Assembly (NCBI GenBank): GCA_018332375.1
Contig: BOPV01000001.1
Location: 2,852,001-2,916,000 of the forward strand
DNA from: Roseiterribacter gracilis
GTDB taxonomy: Bacteria; Pseudomonadota; Alphaproteobacteria; BOG-932; Roseiterribacteraceae
DNA: 64,000 nucleotides
Direction of reading: 5' to 3'
The notes under the pieces are model-generated. The model was not told the origin of the DNA. It searched no databases and saw only the letters and a list, made by a program, of their open reading frames with translations. Each line of letters opens with the position of its first letter. Positions within the stretch are counted from its first letter, which is position 1. Position numbers and translations under genes: made by a program. This document shows positions 17,693 through 24,300 of this stretch, piece by piece.

Positions 17693-19036
17693 TTAGATGC
17701 GCGGCTTGCGCTTCTGCTGACGCAGGAACTCGGCGTCGAGTTCTTCTTCCGTCTTCCAGACCGGGATCTTCGCGTCGACCGTCTTGGCCTTCTCGAATTT
17801 GGTGTTTTCGAGAATGCAGTCGGTGAGATCGGCGCTGGTCAGATCGGCGCCTTCAAACGAAGCGTCGGTCAGATTGGCCTGACGCAGATCGGCGCGGGTC
17901 AGAATCGCTTTGCTGAGATTGCAGCCGGCGAGATTCGCGGCCCAGGTACGGCCGGTCGATTTGCCTTTGCCGTCGCGCAGTTCGGCGAAGCCCATTTTCA
18001 CGTTTTCAAGCTTGGCGCCGACGACGCATGCGCCACGCAGATTGACGCCTTCCAGCACGGCGCCCGCGAGATTCGCGCCTTCCAGATTGGCGCCCGACAA
18101 ATCCACCATCACGAGCTGCGTGCCGGTGAGGTTGGCGCCTTTCAAATTCACGCCTTTCAGATTCGCACCTGAAAGATTCACGCCCGACAGATCGATGTGG
18201 CTGAGATCTTCGCCTTCGAGATCGCAGCGCGAACCCGAACGTCCGTTCGACGACATCCAGGCAAAGTGTTCCATCAAGTTGCGCTGAATCGTGACCGAGA
18301 AATCTTCGGCCGGACGCGTCAGCACGGCATCGGTAACGTCGGCACCGTCCATCGACGCGCCAACCAGATACGCACCTTCGAGGTTGCAGCCGCGCAGATT
18401 GGCGCCGTCGAGAATCGCACCGCCGAGATTGGCGTCTTTGAGATTCGAACCCGACAGGTCGGCACCGATCAGGTTGGTGCCCTTCAAATTCGCTTTGGTC
18501 AGATTGGCTTTGCGCAACACGGCGCGCGACAGGTTCGCGCCGGTCATCAGCGCGCCTTGGCAGTCGGCACCGATGAGGCTGGCCTGGCTGAGATCCGCGC
18601 CAGCGAGATTGGCGCGCGACAGGACGGCTTCGTCCATGTCGGCGGAATTCATCGTGGTTTCTTTGAACGCGACCGGCTCGTTCGTACGGCCGTCGAGCAG
18701 CGCGCCACCGCGCAGATCGGCGTCGCGCAGAATGGCGCCGCGCAGCTTCGCGCCACGCAGCTGGGCGCCGCGCAGGTCGGCGCGCGCAAGGTTGGCGCGG
18801 CTGAGATCGGCCTTGAGCAGGCAGGCCGCGAACATGTCAGCGGTCGACAGATCGCAGTCGGAGAAATTGCAGCGCGACAGGTTGGCGCCCGAGAATTTGG
18901 CGTTCTGCAGGTTCGACTTCGACAGATCGAAGCCCTGGAGATCCTTCATCGCGAAGTTTGCGCGCAGCCCGCCGGGACGGTTCTGCAGCCACTTTTCGTG
19001 GCGTGCGATGAGGTCGACAACTTCCTGCGGATTCAT
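17693..19036 (-). CDS. long pentapeptide-repeat protein
   Basis: Protein of 447 residues built largely of A(D/N)LxX pentapeptides, expected to fold as a right-handed quadrilateral beta-helix. A short non-repeat head (1-30; NPQEVVDLIARHEKWL) precedes block one (about 35-245). A conserved-looking break around 250-275 (LMEHFAWMSSNGRSGSRCDL) leads into block two (275-430), itself interrupted near 375 by GKGKSTGRTWAANL. There is no signal peptide or transmembrane helix. Short Qnr-like proteins protect gyrase, but this one is about twice that length and has no dimerisation signature I can see, so I do not assign that role. It has its own 219-bp upstream gap containing the palindrome ACAGGATCCTGT (19084-19095). 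Confidence 0.88.
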   Translation of the reverse strand: MNPQEVVDLIARHEKWLQNRPGGLRANFAMKDLQGFDLSKSNLQNAKFSGANLSRCNFSDCDLSTADMFAACLLKADLSRANLARADLRGAQLRGAKLRGAILRDADLRGGALLDGRTNEPVAFKETTMNSADMDEAVLSRANLAGADLSQASLIGADCQGALMTGANLSRAVLRKANLTKANLKGTNLIGADLSGSNLKDANLGGAILDGANLRGCNLEGAYLVGASMDGADVTDAVLTRPAEDFSVTIQRNLMEHFAWMSSNGRSGSRCDLEGEDLSHIDLSGVNLSGANLKGVNLKGANLTGTQLVMVDLSGANLEGANLAGAVLEGVNLRGACVVGAKLENVKMGFAELRDGKGKSTGRTWAANLAGCNLSKAILTRADLRQANLTDASFEGADLTSADLTDCILENTKFEKAKTVDAKIPVWKTEEELDAEFLRQQKRKPRI

Positions 19037-19255
19037 CGTGTTCTGCCGAACTGTTCCAAGGCCTTCCGATCGGGCGCGACCCTACAGGATCCTGTCTGGC
19101 GGTTCCACCGAAGGGATCGGCGAGCAGCCACGACACGCACGTTCGGACGGCCGCCAGGATGGGCGGCCGAGGGTCAACGGAACCTTACCGCCTAGCGAAA
19201 ATCGCCGTTTGACAGGGGTTTTCTGGTCTTTTCTGACCCCGTAGCGGCCGCCTCA

Positions 19256-20527
19256 TCACGGCATCTGCGCCCGCAGAAATTCGATCAGTGCCGGGTCGCT
19301 CGATAGGCCGATCGCACGCAGATAGGCCTCGCGCGCGGCATCGACGGCCCCGGTTTCGCCAAGCAGGTGCGCCCGCGCCGCCCAGTAAGGCTGGTAATCG
19401 CGCAGCGCCGGGTCGGCGGCGAGCGCGTCGAGTCGCACCAGTCCCGCCGCCGCGTCCTGTGCCCGCGCGACCGCCACCGCGCCGTTGACGCGCGCCACGA
19501 TCGAGCCCGTCACCAAGGTCAGCGCATCATAGAGTTGGACCAGCGCCGTCCAATCGACTGTGCCGGTCGAGCGGCGTGCGATATGCGCCGATTGAATCGC
19601 GGCCTCGAGCTGAAACCGTCCCAGCCGGTGCGAAGTCAATGCACGACGCAGCAGCAACTCGGCTTCGTCGATCAGCGCGTGATTCCACAGCCGTGTATCC
19701 TGCGCCGACAGTGGCACATATACGCCGCCGACGCCGCGCGCGTCGCGCCGCGCATCGGCGTAGAGAATCAATGCCAGCAACGCTTGCGCTTCGGCTTCGC
19801 CGGGCAGCGATACAGCCAGAACGCGCGCCAGCCACACCGCTTCGTCGGCGATCGCGCGACGGTCGGGATCATTCTCCAACCAGCCATCGGCATAGGCGGC
19901 GTAAATCGCCTGTGCCACTGCATCGAGACGCGGCGCAAGCTGATCTGCGGATGGAAGTTCGAACGCGATTTTGGCGTCGCGCAGCCGCCGTTTGGCGCGC
20001 ACCAAACGTTGCGAAAGCGTAGACGGCGCAACGAGAAATGCGCTTGCGATTCGCGCCGCATCGAAGCCCAGCACGACCTGCAACATCAACGGCGCGCGGG
20101 CTGCTGGTTCGATCGCGGGATGCGCGCAGGCAAACAGCAAGGCCAGACGCTGGTCGGGAATTGCGGGCGCCTCGTCGGGCGAGGCAATGTCGGCGTCGGC
20201 ACGGCGCAACAACTCGTCGCTGGCCTGCATGCGCGTGCGATCGCGGCGTGCGCGGTCGATCAATTTGCGCCGTGCCGAAATCAGCAACCATGCTTCCGGC
20301 ATGCGCGGCACGCCGTCGGTGGGCCAGGTCGCAAGCGCGGCGGCGAATGCATCCGCCAGCGCGTCTTCGCACGCGGCAAGATCGAAGCCGCGCGACGCCA
20401 GCAACGCGACCAGTTTGCCGTAGGCGGTTCGCGCCGCGTGGTCGGCGGCGGCGCGAACCGCGTCCGCGCTCAGGACCGTTCCCAGACCGCGCGGACTTCC
20501 ATCGTGCCATGGCGCGAACCGGGACAA
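19256..20527 (-). CDS. ECF42-type RNA polymerase sigma factor with C-terminal TPR-like extension
   Basis: Extracytoplasmic-function sigma factor whose region 2 is seen in GFDLAACEDALADAFAAAL and MPEAWLLISARRKLIDRARR. Region 4 is a helix-turn-helix near residues 150-190 (RIASAFLVAPSTLSQRLVRAKRRL). The 220-residue C-terminal extension is helical, with TPR-like repeats and the AQALLALILYADARRDARG motif characteristic of the ECF42 group. The gene overlaps the DGPF-protein gene, also an ECF42 hallmark. ATG at 20527 overlaps that gene by 58 bp. Homology starts only near residue 22, so the true start may be the CTG at 20473, giving a CTGA overlap. Confidence 0.85.
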   Translation of the reverse strand: MSRFAPWHDGSPRGLGTVLSADAVRAAADHAARTAYGKLVALLASRGFDLAACEDALADAFAAALATWPTDGVPRMPEAWLLISARRKLIDRARRDRTRMQASDELLRRADADIASPDEAPAIPDQRLALLFACAHPAIEPAARAPLMLQVVLGFDAARIASAFLVAPSTLSQRLVRAKRRLRDAKIAFELPSADQLAPRLDAVAQAIYAAYADGWLENDPDRRAIADEAVWLARVLAVSLPGEAEAQALLALILYADARRDARGVGGVYVPLSAQDTRLWNHALIDEAELLLRRALTSHRLGRFQLEAAIQSAHIARRSTGTVDWTALVQLYDALTLVTGSIVARVNGAVAVARAQDAAAGLVRLDALAADPALRDYQPYWAARAHLLGETGAVDAAREAYLRAIGLSSDPALIEFLRAQMP

Positions 20528-20823
20528 CGCGTTGCCCAGCGCACTGCTTCGTCCTGGTTTGCGGCTTCAATCATCCAGAAACCGCCGAGCTGTTCTTTGG
20601 TCTCGATGAACGGCCCGTCGAGCACGCGCGGCGTTCCATCCGGGCCGACGCGCACCACGGCGGCGTCTTCGGCCGGACGCAGCCGCTCGGCCGCCAACAG
20701 AATCCCCGCCTGCTCCAGGGCCATCGTGTAGGCGTAGTACTCGCCCACCGCCTTTTCCATTTCGGCCGGGGACATCGCCTGGAAGGGCGTATCGTCGGCA
20801 TGGGCCAGCAGCATGTATTTCAT
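20470..20823 (-). CDS. YCII-related DGPF-domain protein, partner of the ECF42 sigma factor
   Basis: Protein of 117 residues with a ferredoxin-like YCII fold: MKYMLLAHADD at the N-terminus, the name-giving DGPF at 69-72 followed by IETKEQLGGFWMIEA, and RCPGSRHGTMEVRAVWE at the end. ATG at 20823 is chosen because GGAG precedes it and the next upstream ATG lies inside the predicted -10 element. DGPF proteins almost always neighbour ECF42 sigma factors. Their biochemical role is unknown, and they were once suspected to act as regulators. It is first in the operon behind an ECF42-like promoter. Confidence 0.87.
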   Translation of the reverse strand: MKYMLLAHADDTPFQAMSPAEMEKAVGEYYAYTMALEQAGILLAAERLRPAEDAAVVRVGPDGTPRVLDGPFIETKEQLGGFWMIEAANQDEAVRWATRCPGSRHGTMEVRAVWERS

Positions 20824-20857
20824 CGTGTCGTCTCCGTCGGTCGTCGGCGCGACGATC

Positions 20858-20884
20858 ATCGCGCCTGCCCCATGACGTTCGACA
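20858..20884 (-). promoter_or_regulatory. putative ECF42-dependent (autoregulated) promoter
   Basis: Reading the minus strand, TGTCGA (20884-20879) is followed after 17 bp by CGATGATC (20861-20854), about 30 bp before the DGPF ATG. ECF42 sigma factors are reported to use a TGTCGA -35 element and a CGA/TC-like -10. The match in sequence, spacing and position suggests the operon activates itself. Confidence 0.6.
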
Positions 20885-20927
20885 GGATGGAATTTCGACC
20901 GCGGGCCGAAAACCGGCCCGCCCAGGC

Positions 20928-21119
20928 CTACAGCACGGGCTGGGACGGCGGATCGAGCGCCTCGATCGGGCCCACCAGGACCGGTACCGAGACGGCTGCG
21001 CGGTCCGGTCGCACCGGCTCGGCGCAGCTGCGATGCGAGGCAAACAGGATCGCGGTGAGGTCGAGCAGACCCAGAGTCAGGATCAGAATCGCACCAATCC
21101 GGCCGGCTTTGCTCATCAT
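20928..21119 (-). CDS. small single-pass membrane protein, hypothetical
   Basis: Reading from ATG at 21119 gives 63 residues: a short basic head (MMSKAGR), one strongly hydrophobic helix ([19 protein letters not shown], about residues 9-27) and a hydrophilic proline-rich tail with one cysteine ([10 protein letters not shown]). GAGGCGA precedes this start. It lies between the ECF42 operon and rpsU and is divergent from rpsU. I do not recognise a family. The helix/tail organisation supports a real gene, but it could be a chance frame. Confidence 0.4.
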   Translation of the reverse strand: MMSKAGRIGAILILTLGLLDLTAILFASHRSCAEPVRPDRAAVSVPVLVGPIEALDPPSQPVL

Positions 21120-21346
21120 TCGCCTCATTTGCTCGCGTCGAATCGCATATCGCCGGGGGATTGCGGCCTGAATCAGGCAGGGCGGGACGGAAACCGGAGA
21201 AAAGGCAGGAAAGCCCGCATTTACAGGGCAGGCGGCCTCTGCTAGAAGCCGCGCCTTCGAGCGACCAACATATGTGTGGTCGTGGCCCCTACGCTTTTCT
21301 CTATTGGGATGCTGGGCCGGCCGCGACCCATCCCGGAGTAAGTACG

Positions 21347-21553
21347 ATCGTCCACGTTCTCGTCCGCGACAACAATGTCGACCAGGCCCTGCGCGCGCTG
21401 AAGAAGAAGATGCAGCGCGAGGGAATCTTCCGCGAGATGAAGCTGCGTCGTAACTACGAAAAGCCGTCGGAAAAGCGCGCCCGCGAAAAGGCGGAAGCCG
21501 TGCGCCGTTCGCGCAAGATGCTGCGCAAGCGGATGGACCGCGAGGGCTTCTAA
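21347..21553 (+). CDS. rpsU: 30S ribosomal protein bS21 (non-canonical start codon)
   Basis: Basic protein of 68 residues that is unmistakably S21: [40 protein letters not shown] and the basic tail. The conserved N-terminus begins right after an ATC codon at 21347, which sits eight bases after GGAG (21335-21338). No ATG, GTG or TTG lies near it. The closest in-frame canonical start is ATG at 21272, which would add 25 non-conserved residues. I annotate the ATC start as most consistent with family length and RBS spacing; ACG at 21344 is another possibility. A terminator follows. Confidence 0.85.
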   Translation: MVHVLVRDNNVDQALRALKKKMQREGIFREMKLRRNYEKPSEKRAREKAEAVRRSRKMLRKRMDREGF

Positions 21554-21585
21554 GCCCTTCGTTGGATCTCGCTCGATAGAGATAC

Positions 21586-21619
21586 AAAAACGCCCGGGCA
21601 AAACCGGGCGTTTTTCTTT
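21586..21619. terminator. bidirectional intrinsic terminator between rpsU and pepP
   Basis: AAAAACGCCCGG (21586-21597) pairs with CCGGGCGTTTTT (21604-21615) across the loop GCAAAA. It has U-tracts in both orientations, so it can end rpsU and the convergent pepP transcript. Confidence 0.88.
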
Positions 21620-21625
21620 TACGGA

Positions 21626-23413
21626 TCAGCGCACCGGCGCGGTGGCCTCGGCCAGCCAGGCGCGCTCGTCTTTGTTGAGATCGTCGGCGAGCAGCGCGTA
21701 GACGCGCGCGTGATAGGCGTCGAGCCAATCGCACTCGTCACGCGTCAACAACGCCGCGTCGATCAGATCGCGCGCGATCGGCGCCAAAGTCAGCGTCTCG
21801 AACGACATCACCGGCAGATCGCCGCCCGGCACCGCTTCGGGCGGACGGACCAGCACCAGATTTTCGATGCGGATGCCCCAACGACCGGCCGCGTAATAGC
21901 CGGGCTCGTTCGAAATGATCATGCCGGGTTCGAGCGGCACGGCGCTCGACTGTTTGGCGATGCGCTGCGGTCCTTCATGCACCGACAGATACGAGCCGAC
22001 GCCGTGACCGGTGCCGTGGTCGTAGTCGCAGCCGACCGCCCACAAATGCAGCCGCGCCAGCGCGTCGAGCTGCTGGCCGGTGGTGCCGACAGGAAACCGC
22101 GCCGCACTGATCGCGATATGGCCCTTCAAGACGCGCGTGAAACGATCGCGCATTTCTTGTGTCGGTTCGCCGATCGACACGGTGCGGGTGATGTCGGTGG
22201 TGCCGTCATCGTACTGACCGCCCGAATCGATCAGATACAGCGTGCCGCGTTCGAATTTGCGGTTGCTGGTTTCATCCGACCGGTAATGCGGCAGCGCGCT
22301 GTTGGGGCCGACCGCCGAAATCGAATGAAACGACGTGTCGCGAAAGCCCGGCACCGCTTTGCGGAATTCGAGCAGCTTGTCGGCGCAGATCAGCTCGTCG
22401 GCATTCTCGGCGGTTTCGAGCCAGCGCAGGAAACGCACCACGGCGCAGCCGTCGCGGCGATGCGCGTTGCGCGTGCCTTCGATTTCCGCGTCGTTCTTGC
22501 GCGCGCGGCGCAGCAGGTTGGGATCGGTGCCGCTGCGCAGCTTGGCGCCGGCGCCGCGCAACTGATCGAACACCCAGCCCGACAGCGCCGTCGAATCGAC
22601 CAGCACGGTCTTGTCGCGCAGCGCAGCCAGGCCCGATGCGAATTCGGTTTCCGGCCGCACCTGCACCGCGTTGCCAAGCGACAAGACGAGATTGGCATCC
22701 AGCTTGGCCGGATCGACGAACAGCTCGGCGGTCGAATCGTTGCGGATGATCGCAGTCGACATCACGACCGGCGTATGGGCGACGTCACCGCCGCGCAGAT
22801 TGAACAACCACGCAATGACATCGGGCGCGGTCACAACCAGCGCGTCGCTGCGCAGCTGCGACAGGTCGACCGCGATCTGCGCGCGCTTGTAGGCCGCAGT
22901 GACGCCGGCGAATTCGACTGGCTGCGCGCGCGCCGCTGCGGTCGAGGCTGCGGGACGGTCGTGCCACACCGCGTCGATCGGGTTGGTTTCGACCGCGACC
23001 AGTTCGAGCGCGCTTCCTTCCAGCGCTGCGAGCAGATTGCTGCGCGCCTGCTCGGTAATCAGCTTCGGATCATAGCCGACCTTGCCACCGTTCGGCAGCG
23101 CGTCGACCAGCCACGCCGCATAGGGATCGCTGACCAGATGCTTTTGTTCAAAGCCTGGCGCCTGCTTGGCGCCTTGCAGCGTGTAGCGACCATCGACGAA
23201 CAACGCAGCGCGGTCGCGCGTCACGACCGCGATGCCGGCCGATCCGGTGAAGCCCGAGATGTAGGCCAGGCGTGCGCTGCGCGCGGGTTGGTATTCGTTC
23301 TGCCATTCATCGGCATGCGGCACGAGAAACGCGTCGAGATTGCGCTTCGCCAGCTCGGCGCGGAGCAGATCGATTGGACGAGTCATGGATTCCGAATCCC
23401 TGGGAGCATTCAT
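21626..23413 (-). CDS. pepP: M24B-family Xaa-Pro aminopeptidase
   Basis: Metallopeptidase of 595 residues that removes N-terminal residues preceding proline. It has the long three-domain architecture: two creatinase-like N-terminal domains (LLRAELAKRNLDAFLVPHADEWQNEY; GFTGSAGIAVV) and a pita-bread catalytic domain. Metal ligands are visible as the two aspartates of DSGGQYDDGTTDITR, the histidine of GHGVG-LSVHEGP, and the glutamates of SNEPGYY and GIRIENL. ATG at 23413 overlaps the prmA stop (ATGA). A downstream ATG at 23386 is an alternative giving the usual N-terminus. It is third in a uvrD-prmA-pepP run. Confidence 0.92.
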   Translation of the reverse strand: MNAPRDSESMTRPIDLLRAELAKRNLDAFLVPHADEWQNEYQPARSARLAYISGFTGSAGIAVVTRDRAALFVDGRYTLQGAKQAPGFEQKHLVSDPYAAWLVDALPNGGKVGYDPKLITEQARSNLLAALEGSALELVAVETNPIDAVWHDRPAASTAAARAQPVEFAGVTAAYKRAQIAVDLSQLRSDALVVTAPDVIAWLFNLRGGDVAHTPVVMSTAIIRNDSTAELFVDPAKLDANLVLSLGNAVQVRPETEFASGLAALRDKTVLVDSTALSGWVFDQLRGAGAKLRSGTDPNLLRRARKNDAEIEGTRNAHRRDGCAVVRFLRWLETAENADELICADKLLEFRKAVPGFRDTSFHSISAVGPNSALPHYRSDETSNRKFERGTLYLIDSGGQYDDGTTDITRTVSIGEPTQEMRDRFTRVLKGHIAISAARFPVGTTGQQLDALARLHLWAVGCDYDHGTGHGVGSYLSVHEGPQRIAKQSSAVPLEPGMIISNEPGYYAAGRWGIRIENLVLVRPPEAVPGGDLPVMSFETLTLAPIARDLIDAALLTRDECDWLDAYHARVYALLADDLNKDERAWLAEATAPVR

Positions 23414-24300
23414 CGCGTCAGTACCAACGTTTGCCATTCACCGATCGGGCAGCGGCGCACCAGCTTGAACCCGTGGGCCGCATGGGCGCGCAACACGGCG
23501 CGTTCCTGCCGTTGCAGCAGGCCCGATAAAACAAGCTTGCCGCCGCGCGCAAGATTGCGGCGCGCATCGGGCGCAAGACGGATCAATGGGCGCGCCAGAA
23601 TATTCGCAAGAATGAGATCGTAGGGACCTTCGCGGCGCACGATCGGCGCGCGATAGCCATTGCCGACTTCAGCGCGCACCAGCGGCATGGTGCCGTTCAA
23701 CTGCGCGTTCTCGCGCGCGACCCGCACCGATTCCGCATCGACGTCGATCGCGACGACGCGTTTGCGCCATTGCTTGGCCGCAGCGAGCGCGAGAATCCCC
23801 GAGCCACACCCCATATCCAGCACATGGCGCGGCCGCATGCCTTCGCGCGCCAACATGCCGAGCATGCGCAGGCAGCCTTCGGTGGTCGGATGTTCGCCCG
23901 ATCCGAACGCGGTGCCCGCATCCAAAGTCAGCACGATCGGTGCCGGCGCCAGCGCGTCTTTCAGATGCGAACCGCGCAGCAGAAACCGACCGAGCCGGCG
24001 CGACGGAAACGAGTCGTAGACTTGCTGCAGCCAGTCGGTCGGCGGCAATTTCTCAACCGTCAGAACCGGCGCCGGCGCACCGACCGCGGCGGCAACCACG
24101 GTCAGCTGCGCATCGAGCTGCGCGCGGTCGGGCTCGTCGAGCAGCACCGCATCGACCACCCAGATCTCACCACGTTCGAACGCGGAGATGGCGGTCGAAG
24201 ATTCTTCGAGCACGGCTGCGATGGCGTCGGCGGCATCACGCGTCGTCGTCACTTCGACGCGCCACAGCTGGTCGGCGATTGGTTGAGTCGGAATCGGCAT
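23410..24300 (-). CDS. prmA: ribosomal protein L11 methyltransferase
   Basis: SAM-dependent methyltransferase of 296 residues that trimethylates ribosomal protein L11. The N-terminal substrate-recognition domain (1-65) carries the WRVEVTTTRDAADAIA pattern. The catalytic domain has FGSGEHPTT (132-140), the SAM motif DMGCGSGIL (162-170) and LANILARPLI near 215, corresponding to the PrmA N-I-L-A motif. The start codon overlaps the uvrD stop by one base (TAATG) and its own stop overlaps pepP, so the three genes are tightly coupled. Confidence 0.92.
   Translation of the reverse strand: MPIPTQPIADQLWRVEVTTTRDAADAIAAVLEESSTAISAFERGEIWVVDAVLLDEPDRAQLDAQLTVVAAAVGAPAPVLTVEKLPPTDWLQQVYDSFPSRRLGRFLLRGSHLKDALAPAPIVLTLDAGTAFGSGEHPTTEGCLRMLGMLAREGMRPRHVLDMGCGSGILALAAAKQWRKRVVAIDVDAESVRVARENAQLNGTMPLVRAEVGNGYRAPIVRREGPYDLILANILARPLIRLAPDARRNLARGGKLVLSGLLQRQERAVLRAHAAHGFKLVRRCPIGEWQTLVLTR

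Noticed and set aside
19084..19095. ACAGGATCCTGT palindrome upstream of the pentapeptide gene as an operator
   Set aside because: A 12-bp palindrome is not rare in 64 kb, and nothing else supports a regulatory role. Noted in the gene entry only.
18197..19244. Long plus-strand open frames antisense to the pentapeptide-repeat gene
   Set aside because: They are repetitive mirror images of the A(D/N)LxX repeats with no independent features, RBS or promoter.
21710..23623. A 637-codon plus-strand frame antisense to pepP and part of prmA
   Set aside because: pepP and prmA have all catalytic motifs on the minus strand. The opposite frame is low-complexity Arg/Gln/Asp sequence.
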